A DNA stretch of 64,000 nt, from NCBI GenBank assembly GCA_015999985.1, contig JAECRA010000009.1:1-64000 (forward strand), read 5' to 3'. Position numbers and translations under genes: made by a program. Numbering within the stretch: the stretch's first letter is position 1; each line of letters opens with the position of its first letter. The stretch is from Comamonadaceae bacterium (GTDB taxonomy: Bacteria > Pseudomonadota > Gammaproteobacteria > Burkholderiales > Burkholderiaceae_C). The notes below the pieces were generated by a model. That model searched no databases and was not told the origin of the DNA. It worked only from the letters and a program-made list of their open reading frames with translations. Of this stretch, positions 1-8,821 are shown piece after piece.

Positions 1-1000
1 CGGTCTTGATGGACATCATCGGACCTTCGAAGGTGGACATGCCGTAGAACGACAGCGCCACGATCAGGAACCTCAAGATGGGATCGTCACGCAATTTGTG
101 CCATGCACCAGAGAGCGTCATGACGCCGTTGATCATGCCGCCCCAGCTGGGCGCCAGCAGAATGAGCGAGAACACCATGCCCACGCTTTGCGCCCAATCG
201 GGCAATGCGGTGTAGTGCAGGTGGTGAGGACCCGCCCACATATAGGTAAAGATCAACGCCCAGAAGTGGACGATGGAGAGCCGGTAGCTATAGACCGGCC
301 GCCCAGCCTGCTTGGGAATGAAGTAATACATCATGCCCAGAAAGCCTGCCGTGAGGAAAAAGCCCACTGCGTTATGCCCGTACCACCACTGCACCATGGC
401 GTCCTGGACACCGGCGTAGGCCGAATAGGATTTCATGGGGCCGACGGGCAGCGCCGCGCTATTGACCAGATGCAGCAGCGCGACGGCCAGAATGAAGCCA
501 CCGTAGAACCAGTTGGCCACATAGATGTGCTTGACCTTGCGAGTGCCCACCGTGCCGAAGAAGACCACTGCATACGCCACCCAGACCAGTGTGATGAGGA
601 TGTCGATGGGCCACTCGAGCTCTGCATATTCCTTGCCGCTGGTATGGCCCATGGGCAGAGTGAAGACTGCAGCCACGATGACAAGCTGCCAACCCCAGAA
701 AGTAAATGCCGCCAGTTTGTCCGAAAACAAGCGAACCTGGCATGTACGCTGCACCACATAGTAGGACGTGCCCATGAGACCGCACCCACCAAAGGCGAAG
801 ATCACTGCATTGGTATGCAGCGGCCGCAACCGGCCGTAACTGAGCCATGAAATGCCCAGATTAAGCTCCGGCCAAGTCAGCTGTGCGGCGATGATCACGC
901 CCACCAGCATACCTATCACACCCCACACCACCGTCATGATGGCGAACTGCCTGACCACTTTGTCGTTATAGACGGTAGCCTGCGCATTGGCGAATGTCAT
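1..1000 (-). CDS. ccoN: cbb3-type cytochrome c oxidase subunit I (CcoN), 3' end outside window
   Basis: This is the catalytic haem-copper subunit of the high-affinity cbb3 terminal oxidase, an inner-membrane protein that reduces oxygen under microaerobic conditions. It is missing from the ORF track because it runs off the window edge. Translating the minus strand from the ATG at 1000 (upstream AGGGG) gives [14 protein letters not shown], then membrane segments with [11 protein letters not shown] (haem ligand region), [10 protein letters not shown] and [13 protein letters not shown], the paired histidines expected at CuB. About 333 residues of roughly 480 are present. An FNR-type box lies about 60 bp upstream, in the ccoS stop region. 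ccoO and ccoP are presumably beyond position 1. Confidence 0.95.
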   Translation of the reverse strand, partial: MTFANAQATVYNDKVVRQFAIMTVVWGVIGMLVGVIIAAQLTWPELNLGISWLSYGRLRPLHTNAVIFAFGGCGLMGTSYYVVQRTCQVRLFSDKLAAFTFWGWQLVIVAAVFTLPMGHTSGKEYAELEWPIDILITLVWVAYAVVFFGTVGTRKVKHIYVANWFYGGFILAVALLHLVNSAALPVGPMKSYSAYAGVQDAMVQWWYGHNAVGFFLTAGFLGMMYYFIPKQAGRPVYSYRLSIVHFWALIFTYMWAGPHHLHYTALPDWAQSVGMVFSLILLAPSWGGMINGVMTLSGAWHKLRDDPILRFLIVALSFYGMSTFEGPMMSIKT

Positions 1001-1056
1001 TTTCACCCCTTCCTATTGAACCTGATTTAGTGTCCTGGAACCCCACATGGTCGAAC

Positions 1057-1070
1057 TTGATCTGCGTCAA
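1057..1070. promoter_or_regulatory. FNR/ANR-type box upstream of ccoN
   Basis: TTGATCTGCGTCAA fits TTGAT-N4-ATCAA with one mismatch. It lies 57-70 bp upstream of the ccoN ATG and overlaps the ccoS stop codon. FNR-family control of cbb3 operons is well established; that this site is bound is inference. Confidence 0.75.
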
Positions 1071-1204
1071 TCGTGCTCGAAAATGCGTTCCCCTTCGCGA
1101 TCGATTTCGTCAAATTGCCCACGGTAGATAGCCCACCACAAGGCCCCGAGAATGAAAAAAATCAACACGACCGAGAGCGGTATAAGCAAATAAAGAATGT
1201 CCAT
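1067..1204 (-). CDS. ccoS: cbb3-type oxidase assembly protein CcoS (45 aa)
   Basis: This gene is too short for the ORF track. The minus strand encodes MDILYLLIPLSVVLIFFILG, then ALWWAIYRGQFDEIDREGERIFEHD and a TGA. One N-terminal membrane helix followed by the W-x-GQFDD/E-type acidic tail is the CcoS signature. CcoS is a small inner-membrane protein needed to insert cofactors into CcoN. Its ATG lies 3 bp after the ccoI stop codon, so the two are translationally close, and ccoN follows. This ccoI-ccoS-ccoN order is common in betaproteobacteria. Confidence 0.93.
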   Translation of the reverse strand: MDILYLLIPLSVVLIFFILGALWWAIYRGQFDEIDREGERIFEHD

Positions 1205-1207
1205 CAG

Positions 1208-3676
1208 CTACGCTCCCAAAGATGGCATGTGCGCAAGCGGTTCATCAAGCGTCCGCTCAGGCGGCTGCTTGGTTGACCGATCAAGTCGAATTTCCAGGCC
1301 TCGCTCCAGCGGCGCCGTGGCTGACAGGCGCAAGGCATTGAGTACCACCAGCAAAGAACTTGCAGCCATGCCCAGCCCAGCCAGCCAGGCAGGCATCCAG
1401 CCCACGACCGCAAGCGGAATACCTACAGCGTTGTAGGCCGCTGCCCAGGCGAGGTTTTGCTTGACGATGCGCATGGTGCGGCGCGCCCTGAGAACGGCGG
1501 CCGGAATGGAAAGCAGCCGCTCTCCAAGCACCACAAAATCTGATTGAGCCTGTGCCAATGGCACTGAGCGTCCAAACGCAAACGAAACATTGGCTCCCGC
1601 GAGAGACGGCCCATCGTTCAGGCCGTCTCCCACCATGGCCACAACGGCGCCGGCCTGCTGAGCCTGCTGCATGGCGTTCAATTTGTCAGATGGCGAACAG
1701 CCTCCCCGCACGTCGTTGATTCCGGCCAGTTGCCCCACTCGCGCCGCCGCTTGCGGGCGGTCTCCTGAAAGCAGGTGCACCCTGATACCTTGCGCCTTCA
1801 ATGCCGCAACGGCCTGGGCGGCATCCTCACGCAGATCCTCGCGCCACTCGAAGCTGGCAAGCCAACCCTCAGAGTCGCTCAAATGCGAATTCAAGCTGTC
1901 GCCTGTGTCTTTGCTCTCCCCAGCGCCTGCGTCCGCTCCTGCAGCAGCGATTGAATTCGCCGTGCCCATGCAGAAAGCCTGAGAACCCAGGCGCACATGG
2001 CGCCAAACGCTATCGGAAGAACCCAACTCGGCCATGACGCCTTGGCCAGATACTTCCCTGGAATCGCGAACCAACCAGGCTTCAGACACCATCCCGGCCT
2101 GATTGGCTTCTGCCACCAAGGCTCGAGAAACCGGGTGCAAACTGTCTTGCGCGAGGGCGGCGCCCATAGAGAGAGCCTCTTCGCGCGTCACTCCCGGGCG
2201 CGTTCGAATCCGCTCCAGAACAAAAGCATCTCGCGTCAAGGTGCCAGTCTTGTCAAACACAACCGTGTCCACAGACGCCAGGACCTCCAGCGCCTGCAGC
2301 CGGCGCACCAGGACGCCGCGCTTGGCAAGGCTGCCTGCACTTGCCAACATAGCTGCTGGGGTCGCAAGAGAAAGCGCGCATGGGCAGGTCACGATAAGAA
2401 TGGCCACGGCAATCATCAAGGCGTGGCCGGGATCACTTGGCCACCACCAGGCGCAGGCCAGCCCTGCTGCCAATAACACCAGAATCAAAAACGGCTTGGC
2501 AAGACGGTCAGCCAACTGAGCAATGCGTGGCTTGCTGGTGGATGCCGCCTCCATAAGGCCCACGATCTGTGCATAGCGCGTCTCCGACCCCACATGGAGC
2601 ACTTGAACTTCCACCACCGATGTCAGGTTGTGGCTGCCTGCGATGACCTTCGAACCGGGCCCCCGCGCCAGCGGCGTCGATTCCCCCGTCAACAGCGCCT
2701 CGTCCGCCGTGGTCTCGCCCTTGCGCACAAGACCGTCTGCCGGGAAAGCTTCGCCTGGAAGCACCCTCACCATGTCGCCCACACGGACACGGCGCGCCGC
2801 CACACGCTCCCACGTGTCATCAGCGCGCTGCCTTTCTACACTTTCTGGCAAGCGGTGCATCAGATTTTCCAGGGCACCCGCCGTGCGATCACGCAGGCGC
2901 AACTCCAGCCAGCGCCCAGTGAGCAGAAAAAACACAAACATGGTCAGCGAGTCGAAAAACACTTCGCGACCGAACACACCCGTTGGCTCGAAAGTGCCCA
3001 GCGTACTGACCACAAATGTGATGAGCATGCCCAGAGACACGGGTAGATCCATGCTGACACGGCGAAGCTTCAGATCGAGCAGCGCGTTCCGAAAGAAGGG
3101 CTGGCAGCAAAAAAGCAGCACCGGAATCGAGAGCACCCAGGAGGCCCAACGAAGCAGGTGGACGATGTCTGGCTCAATCTCACCTGGCGCCGTAAAGTAA
3201 GCCGGTGTGGCATACATCATCACTTGCATCATGCAAAGGCAAGCCACCCCCAGGCGCCACATCATGGTGCGGGTTTCGTGAACCCGGCGCTCGGCGCCGA
3301 ATGCATCGTGCGCGGGCAATGGGCGATAGCCAACTTTAAGCGCTGCCTGCATCCAGGCAGAGGGACGTGTCGCACCCTCTTCCCACACCACGCGCCCACG
3401 GTGGCTTGCAGCGCCCACCTCGACCGAGTGCACACCGGGCGTCGCTCGTAGAGCGTCTTCAATGGTGACCGCGCACGCCGCACAATGCATGCCGTCAAAA
3501 ACGACCGTTGACTCCCAGCACACCCGCGCATCACCTTCTGGCAATTGCACGCGGCGACTGAATTCCATCCACTCATCAGGCTCATCAAGCAGTTCCCACT
3601 GCCTGGCGGCGTGAGGCGGGAATTCAGCTCGCACGGGATCCGCTTGCGGGGAATTGAGGGCAGCGGCACTTTCCAT
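1208..3676 (-). CDS. ccoI: Copper-translocating P-type ATPase CcoI/FixI (cbb3 maturation)
   Basis: This is a P1B-type heavy-metal ATPase that exports copper across the inner membrane for cbb3 assembly. An HMA-like domain with GMHCAAC lies near residue 65. The TCPCAL transmembrane copper motif, the DKTGTLT phosphorylation site and the MVGDGLNDGPSL hinge follow in order. The location directly upstream of ccoS and ccoN separates it from general CopA. The ORF track starts at 3718, but that ATG falls inside an FNR-type box (3712-3725). I prefer the ATG at 3676 (MESAAALNSPQ), which places the box about 36 bp upstream. About 822 residues. Confidence 0.93.
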   Translation of the reverse strand: MESAAALNSPQADPVRAEFPPHAARQWELLDEPDEWMEFSRRVQLPEGDARVCWESTVVFDGMHCAACAVTIEDALRATPGVHSVEVGAASHRGRVVWEEGATRPSAWMQAALKVGYRPLPAHDAFGAERRVHETRTMMWRLGVACLCMMQVMMYATPAYFTAPGEIEPDIVHLLRWASWVLSIPVLLFCCQPFFRNALLDLKLRRVSMDLPVSLGMLITFVVSTLGTFEPTGVFGREVFFDSLTMFVFFLLTGRWLELRLRDRTAGALENLMHRLPESVERQRADDTWERVAARRVRVGDMVRVLPGEAFPADGLVRKGETTADEALLTGESTPLARGPGSKVIAGSHNLTSVVEVQVLHVGSETRYAQIVGLMEAASTSKPRIAQLADRLAKPFLILVLLAAGLACAWWWPSDPGHALMIAVAILIVTCPCALSLATPAAMLASAGSLAKRGVLVRRLQALEVLASVDTVVFDKTGTLTRDAFVLERIRTRPGVTREEALSMGAALAQDSLHPVSRALVAEANQAGMVSEAWLVRDSREVSGQGVMAELGSSDSVWRHVRLGSQAFCMGTANSIAAAGADAGAGESKDTGDSLNSHLSDSEGWLASFEWREDLREDAAQAVAALKAQGIRVHLLSGDRPQAAARVGQLAGINDVRGGCSPSDKLNAMQQAQQAGAVVAMVGDGLNDGPSLAGANVSFAFGRSVPLAQAQSDFVVLGERLLSIPAAVLRARRTMRIVKQNLAWAAAYNAVGIPLAVVGWMPAWLAGLGMAASSLLVVLNALRLSATAPLERGLEIRLDRSTKQPPERTLDEPLAHMPSLGA

Positions 3677-3711
3677 GAAATGGAATGTAGGCCGAATACT
3701 TTCCAACGACC

Positions 3712-3725
3712 TTGACATAGGTCAA
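3712..3725. promoter_or_regulatory. FNR/ANR-type box between ccoI and usp
   Basis: TTGACATAGGTCAA is a perfect TTGAC-N4-GTCAA dyad and a close relative of the FNR consensus TTGAT-N4-ATCAA. It sits between divergent ccoI (ATG 3676) and the universal stress gene (ATG 3924), and could serve either. Confidence 0.65.
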
Positions 3726-3923
3726 GACAACGGCGAGCAATGCCTTTATGGTTATGGGGTGCTCAGCAGATTCTTCAGTTGCGCCTTTGTGCCACACCGA
3801 ATCTGGAGTCTGAACACCGTTCGAAACTGTCCCAGGACCTTCTGCAAACCCCACAAGGGATCGCACCCGGCATCAGCGACAGGTTTCGAAGAGGTTCGTT
3901 AACCAACCACAAGGAGATTAACC

Positions 3924-4367
3924 ATGTATCAACGCATTCTTGTAGCCAGTGACGGCTCGCCGCTATCGAAGAAAGCTGTCAGCAGCGCCATTTCGCTCGC
4001 GGTCACTTGCGGAGCTGAGCTCATCGCGCTGAAGGTGGTGCCCCGCTATCCGCAAAGCTATTTCGAAGGATCGATCGGCATGTCCGCCGAAGACTCGAAA
4101 CGGGTGGAAGCGGGTTGGATGGAAGAGAGCCAGAAGATCGTCGACAACATCAAGAAATCCGGCGAATCCAAAGGCTTGAAAGTCAAAGCCTTGCTGGTCA
4201 AGTCAGACATGGTGTCTGACGCTTTGATTTCGACTGCCAAAAAGCACAAGGCCGATTTGATCGTCATGGCATCGCACGGACGCAAAGGTGTGAAGCGGCT
4301 GCTGCTGGGAAGCGAGACTCAGCAGGTTCTCACGCATTCTGAGATTCCAGTGCTGGTACTGAGGTAA
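3924..4367 (+). CDS. Universal stress protein, UspA family
   Basis: This is a 147-residue single-domain Usp. It opens with YQRILVASDGSPLSKKA, and the C-terminal half has VMASHGRKGVKRLLLGS, which matches the ATP-binding G-x2-G-x9-G-S motif of the ATP-binding Usp subclass. It ends with IPVLVLR, the usual final strand. The start is supported by AAGGAG about 7 bp upstream. Usp genes beside cbb3 or anaerobic genes are often FNR-controlled, and a dyad of that type lies at 3712, about 200 bp upstream. A rho-independent terminator follows directly, so it is probably transcribed alone. Confidence 0.92.
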   Translation: MYQRILVASDGSPLSKKAVSSAISLAVTCGAELIALKVVPRYPQSYFEGSIGMSAEDSKRVEAGWMEESQKIVDNIKKSGESKGLKVKALLVKSDMVSDALISTAKKHKADLIVMASHGRKGVKRLLLGSETQQVLTHSEIPVLVLR

Positions 4368-4382
4368 GCCACATGCCGAAAG

Positions 4383-4416
4383 AAACTACTGCAGCGCACA
4401 CTTGCAGTAGTTTTTT
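4383..4416 (+). terminator. Rho-independent terminator of the universal stress gene
   Basis: AAACTACTGCA (4383-4393) pairs perfectly with TGCAGTAGTTT (4403-4413) across a 9-nt loop, and the stem runs into a T6 tract. Confidence 0.88.
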
Positions 4417-4420
4417 ATTG

Positions 4421-4787
4421 CCGGGTCGCCAAATCAAACTCGCCAAATCCGCTGCCGATTCGGCGCGACCCCAGATCCAGGCCGGCGAACTCCGGGACAC
4501 GCCGGTGCCTGGCTTCCTGTGCAAGGTCATACCAGCAGGCCGCAGGTGTTCATGCTCCAGTAACGGACCAACGCTGAGTTAGCTAGCGCTAGATTAATAA
4601 GCAGTGATAGCACTCATTGTTGTCGCGGGCCGAAATAGCTGTTGGTCCCCAAGGCTCGGATGAAGGTGAAAACAGCATGGGGTTCGTCCTGTAGTGATTG
4701 CTCATGCTCGACCTTATCCTTGACACAAAAGAAACAAAATCATGCAAACGCAGTATTTTTGATATCCTTTGTTGTCACCAGCCCTCT
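4421..4787. other. Gene-less stretch between usp and the LuxR-type gene
   Basis: There is no convincing ORF or RNA gene here. The overlapping short ORFs on both strands lack ribosome binding sites and domain features. The last 100 bp are AT-richer and presumably hold the promoter of the LuxR-type gene. Confidence 0.5.
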
Positions 4788-5768
4788 ATGCGCACCCCTC
4801 TCGACAGCTACAACGCGCTGCTGCTGCATCTGTACCGCCTGTCGTACGAGCAGCCCATTGATTATTTCCAGAATGCAGCACTGGAACTCCTCAAGCCCGT
4901 CCTGCCCTTCGACTCGGCCTGGTGGGGCTCCGCCACCGTGACCGATACGGGCCTCGACGTCCACACTATCCACCTGTACCGCCAGCCCGCAGAGATGCTG
5001 CAGGCTTATGAGGAAGTCAAGCACCTGGACACGGCAGCGCAAATGGTCACTATGCGGCCTGCCGACACATTGGCCTTCGACGGACATGCCTTGTTCGGCG
5101 GCCGACACCAAAAAGCCGCGCGCGACTATGTTCGGCGTTTCGAGCAATCGCATTTCTTCGTCGGCAGCATCCTGATTCCTAACCGGCGCTTCACCCGATG
5201 GCTAACGCTGTTCCGCGCCGATGAACGCGCCTACTGCACCGAAACAGAGCGCGTGACGCTCGCAGGCCTGATGCCGCATGTGCAGCAGGCGTTGGAACTG
5301 AACCGGCTTACGCACCTGAACCAAGCCGCCGTGGCGGCGGGCCATGTTGCTGGGAGAGGGGCTGCCATTGCCGACCTGCGCGGGGTGCTCTACCACTCGG
5401 ATGCGGCGTTCGAGCAGGCGCTGCGCGCCGAGTGGGACGGTTGGCCCGGCCATGCGCTGCCGGCAGTAGTGATGAAGACGTTTTTGCAAGGGGCCACCCG
5501 CTTTATGGGGCGCGGCCAAGTCATCACACTGCGGGTGGAACACCAATTGTTATTCCTGCAAAACCGCCCGCGCTGCGCAGTGGATGAATTAACGCCCCGG
5601 GAATTCACGGTAGCGCAGTTGACGGCTCGGGGTAACACGCATAAAGAGATTGCAAAACTTCTGCATCGCTCGCCTGCCACGGTACGAAACCAGATCCGCT
5701 CGGTCTATGACAAACTCTCCGTGAGCAACGTGGCGGGGCTCATAGAGGCCTTGCGGCTGGTCGAATAA
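4788..5768 (+). CDS. LuxR-family transcriptional regulator
   Basis: This is a 326-residue regulator with a C-terminal LuxR/GerE helix-turn-helix: LTPREFTVAQLTARGNTHKEIAKLL, then RSPATVRNQIRSVYDKLSV. The first ~250 residues form an unassigned sensor region, possibly GAF-like. No phosphoacceptor receiver is visible, so it is not a typical response regulator. The ORF track begins at 4698; I moved the start to the ATG at 4788 (MRTPLDSYN) because the preceding 30 codons read like non-coding sequence, but no strong ribosome binding site decides this. The target genes and ligand are unknown. The downstream LapA-like gene is convergent. Confidence 0.75.
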   Translation: MRTPLDSYNALLLHLYRLSYEQPIDYFQNAALELLKPVLPFDSAWWGSATVTDTGLDVHTIHLYRQPAEMLQAYEEVKHLDTAAQMVTMRPADTLAFDGHALFGGRHQKAARDYVRRFEQSHFFVGSILIPNRRFTRWLTLFRADERAYCTETERVTLAGLMPHVQQALELNRLTHLNQAAVAAGHVAGRGAAIADLRGVLYHSDAAFEQALRAEWDGWPGHALPAVVMKTFLQGATRFMGRGQVITLRVEHQLLFLQNRPRCAVDELTPREFTVAQLTARGNTHKEIAKLLHRSPATVRNQIRSVYDKLSVSNVAGLIEALRLVE

Positions 5769-5828
5769 GGTGAGGAGACACTGCAAACTGTCAGCCGCGC
5801 CTCCTATCTAAAGACTCCTGAGGATGCC

Positions 5829-5850
5829 AGCGCGCGGTTGCCGGCGCGCT
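5829..5850. terminator. GC-rich hairpin between convergent genes
   Basis: AGCGCGC (5829-5835) pairs with GCGCGCT (5844-5850), followed by TTTAAG. It lies between the stop codons of the LuxR-type and LapA-like genes. The T tract is weak, so termination is only probable. Confidence 0.5.
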
Positions 5851-5857
5851 TTAAGAC

Positions 5858-6463
5858 TCAGCTCGGCACCACTTTGCCAATATCCTCCTGCGCTGGTGCT
5901 GCCAGGGTCGCAGTCGTGGATGGGAGCACGGAAGAAGGCGCAGGCGTGTAGCCTGCCAAGCCTTCGCGCAGACCCATCTCCAGACGGTCCACTCTAGAAT
6001 GCAGATCACGGTTATGGTTTTCAACCGCCTGCACCAGGCGGGAAATCTCAGCGTCTACCGGACGCTCACGAAGCCCCATTTCTGCCCGATCCACGCGGGA
6101 CAGGGTTTCACGGCTCTGGTTGTTGATCACTTCGGAGAGCCGTGCGACTTCGCGATCAAGGTGAGCCCGCAGATCCGTAAAACGCGATGCTTCTGCCTTG
6201 TCTGCCAAATCTCGCTGCACTGAGAGTTCCTTGGCGTGCCGGCGAGTCTCAAACAGCACCGTTGCTTGCATGTAGGCAATGAGCGCTACGAACACGGCTG
6301 CCAACAATGCCATTAATCCGAGCAGAATCAACCCTAGAGGCGCGCGAATATCTGTATAGATCAAGGACAGATCGGTGGGAGTGGTCATCTGTGTCCAGTT
6401 GACACCTACGAACACAACAATGACTGCCCCGACTAACAGGAGGAACAGGGATCTGAAGGACAT
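5858..6463 (-). CDS. LapA-domain (DUF1049-like) membrane protein with coiled-coil tail
   Basis: From the ATG at 6463 (MSFRSLFLLLVGAVIVVF) the 201-residue protein has two membrane helices, residues ~5-23 and ~42-65, separated by a short NWTQMTTPTDLSLIYTDIRAPLG segment. This is the layout of LapA/DUF1049 proteins, which in E. coli help regulate LPS assembly. A long charged, heptad-rich region follows (EASRFTDLRAHLDREVARLSEV) with two near-identical RVDR.EMGLRE repeats, then a low-complexity Pro/Ala tail. The ORF track start (6649) adds 62 residues with no such features; AGGT just upstream supports 6463. Function in this organism is inferred from the fold only. Confidence 0.72.
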   Translation of the reverse strand: MSFRSLFLLLVGAVIVVFVGVNWTQMTTPTDLSLIYTDIRAPLGLILLGLMALLAAVFVALIAYMQATVLFETRRHAKELSVQRDLADKAEASRFTDLRAHLDREVARLSEVINNQSRETLSRVDRAEMGLRERPVDAEISRLVQAVENHNRDLHSRVDRLEMGLREGLAGYTPAPSSVLPSTTATLAAPAQEDIGKVVPS

Positions 6464-7240
6464 GTCGGATACCTTACGAATGAAATTGGATTTCAGCGGC
6501 ACAAGTTCGCACCGCTCTATCTCCCAAGTGTAACGGCCCCACTGCAGTGCATGTGTCAGACGGCATCCCCCTTGAAAACCTGATGGTCTATTCAGTGCGG
6601 GGACTGTCTGTACGCGAGACGGAGGTGGACCGGAAATGTAACGCGACATGGGGCTGCACCTGCGCGCAACAAGTGCAAAAGCTTCACTCTCAATTTGGGA
6701 AACTGCCTCAAACGCTTGATTTCAAAGCGCTTTACGAGTCATCCAGAATTTCTGTGGATAACTTTGTTGATATTTCTCTGAAAAACCTTCTCGCGCCTTA
6801 CGGGACAAGGCTTTGCCTAGATTGCCCGGAAAAGCGGCAGCCTCGTAAACCTAACTAAATCAACGACTTAGATGAACAGCACTTTCAACTTCAGAACTCT
6901 CTTCAGAAACGGCAGTTGATGCGCCGCAGCATGATTTTTGTGCATAAGCTCGAGTGTCGGGTGACCGCGAAAAAGCAAGCCCTGTCAGCTCGAAATGAAG
7001 CAACAAGCAAATAATGAATTCCTTAGTATTCATAATGACTTGGGCCGCGTTCTAGCTTGGTGGACACCGCACTTGACGTCCGAAATAGCTTTCACTCTCC
7101 ACTTTGTAAACACGGAAAGTAGCCCTGCAGCACCGGGATACACTCTCGAAGTGTCCAAATTGTTGCATTGCCACCACGCCCCCCTGGCGCAAGCAACCCC
7201 GTGGACCAGGCGGGAGGGATGCCTGTTCGGTCTGCCAGCG
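6464..7240. other. Gene-poor region, ~780 bp
   Basis: I find no gene that I can support. The ORF at 6547-6858 (+) has no ribosome binding site and no recognisable domain. A single DnaA-box sequence, TGTGGATAA, occurs at 6753-6761 but without neighbours that would suggest an origin. The stretch is AT-richer than its surroundings. Confidence 0.5.
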
Positions 7241-8806
7241 TCAGGATGACGCAAACAAGTTCTTGTGTTGATCCCTAAGAAGGTTTTTCTGCACCTTGCC
7301 CATGGTGTTGCGAGGAAGCTCTTTTTCGATAAAGCAGCGCTTGGGAATCTTGAAGTTGGCAAGGCGAGCTTTCAGTTCTGCCAGCAACGCCTCACCGTCC
7401 AACTGCGCACCTGGTTTGGCAATCACCACCGCAACGCCTACCTCGCCAAAATCCGGATGGGGCACCCCAACCAAGGCGCTCTCTGCCACACCAGGCAGCT
7501 CGTTCAGATAGCCTTCGATCTCCGCCGGATAAACGTTGTAGCCTCCGCTGATGATGAGGTCCTTGCTTCGTCCCACAATGGTCACATAGCCGTTCTTTGC
7601 CTGCTGACCGACATCACCTGTCTTGAAGAACCCATCACTGGAAAATTCCTCAGCGGTTTTTTCGGGCATGCGCCAATAGCCGGCAAAGACACCTTCGCCT
7701 TTGACCTGAATGCCCCCAATTTCACCGACAGGGACTGGTTTTCCATCATCGCCCAGCACCCGCAGTTCGACCCCTGGTAGAGGGAAGCCGACCGTTCCGC
7801 CACGTCGCTCGCTCTGGTTGCTGTGGCGAGGGTCGGCGCGATAGGGGTTGCTGGTGAGCATGGTGGTCTCACTCATGCCATAGCGTTCCAGGATGGTGTG
7901 GCCGGTACGCTCGCGCCAATCGTTGAAGGTCTCCAGAAGCAAAGGCGCAGAGCCGCTGATGAACAAACGCATGTGCGCGGCTTGTTCGCGATTCAGCGAA
8001 GGCTCCGCCAGCATGCGAACATAAAGCGTGGGCACCCCCATGAATACCGTCGCGCGGGCCATGTCAGCTATGGCGCGGCGGGGGTCGAATTTGCCCATCC
8101 ACAGCATCTTGCTACCGTTGAGCAGCGCCCCGTGGATAGCCACAAACAGACCATGCACATGGAAAATGGGCAGGGCATGGATGAGGACATCGTTCTTTTC
8201 CCAGCCCCAGTAGTCCTTGAGCACGCGCGCGTTGGACAACAGGTTACCGTGCGAGAGCATGGCACCCTTGCTACGTCCGGTGGTGCCGCTGGTGTAGAGA
8301 ATGGCAGCCAATTCATCTGCCCGGCGATTCGCCGGCTTTTGCTTGTCGCTGCAGTGCGCTGCGCGCTCAAGAAGGCTGCCCGTACGATTGTCGTCCAAAG
8401 TGAACACGTGGCGTGCGCCCGCTTTGAAGGAAAGCTTGCTCACCCAGTTGAAGTTCTTGCTAGAACATACAACTACCGCCGGCTCGGCATTGCCGATGAA
8501 ATACTCCATCTCGGCACTTTGATAGGCGGTGTTGAGCGGCAGAAATACAAAGCCCGCGCGCAGAGTTGCCAAGTACAACAACATGGCCTCGACCGACTTT
8601 TCCACCTGCACCGCCACCCGCGGAGGAACACCATCTGCCGAGGGCGCAATATCGAGCGATTGCAACAAGTTGGCGATCATGGCTGTAGCCCGGTCCAGAT
8701 CACGCCAGGAGTAGCAAAGCCCGTCATCCGTTTCGATGGCAATACCGTCAAGATCGGCAGGGAAACCGGCGCGAAGCGCCACAAAAAGGTTGTGGTTCGT
8801 CATCAT
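7241..8806 (-). CDS. matB: Malonyl-CoA synthetase (MatB-like acyl-CoA ligase)
   Basis: This AMP-forming CoA ligase of 521 residues is predicted to activate malonate (or a close dicarboxylate) with ATP and CoA. The adenylation loop is LYTSGTTGRSKGAMLSHGNL, followed by HALPIFHVHGLFVA, LFISGSAPLL, RYGMSE and the C-terminal PRNTMGKVQKNLLR with the adenylation lysine. The VAVQVEKS, LPLNTAYQSAEMEYF and IHALPIFHVHG blocks follow rhizobial MatB closely. It is the last gene of a minus-strand row with an enoyl-CoA hydratase (15 bp upstream) and a Bug receptor. A malonyl-CoA decarboxylase lies 5.5 kb away. Another short-chain or methylmalonate substrate cannot be excluded. Confidence 0.85.
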   Translation of the reverse strand: MMTNHNLFVALRAGFPADLDGIAIETDDGLCYSWRDLDRATAMIANLLQSLDIAPSADGVPPRVAVQVEKSVEAMLLYLATLRAGFVFLPLNTAYQSAEMEYFIGNAEPAVVVCSSKNFNWVSKLSFKAGARHVFTLDDNRTGSLLERAAHCSDKQKPANRRADELAAILYTSGTTGRSKGAMLSHGNLLSNARVLKDYWGWEKNDVLIHALPIFHVHGLFVAIHGALLNGSKMLWMGKFDPRRAIADMARATVFMGVPTLYVRMLAEPSLNREQAAHMRLFISGSAPLLLETFNDWRERTGHTILERYGMSETTMLTSNPYRADPRHSNQSERRGGTVGFPLPGVELRVLGDDGKPVPVGEIGGIQVKGEGVFAGYWRMPEKTAEEFSSDGFFKTGDVGQQAKNGYVTIVGRSKDLIISGGYNVYPAEIEGYLNELPGVAESALVGVPHPDFGEVGVAVVIAKPGAQLDGEALLAELKARLANFKIPKRCFIEKELPRNTMGKVQKNLLRDQHKNLFASS

Positions 8807-8821
8807 GCTTAAAGCAAAAAA

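Noticed and set aside
98-850. + strand ORF of 250 residues at the window start
   Set aside because: It is an antisense shadow of ccoN, whose minus-strand translation shows the haem-copper oxidase motifs.
6547-6858. + strand ORF of 103 residues and a DnaA-box sequence at 6753
   Set aside because: No ribosome binding site or family features; a single TGTGGATAA without other boxes or origin genes is expected by chance.
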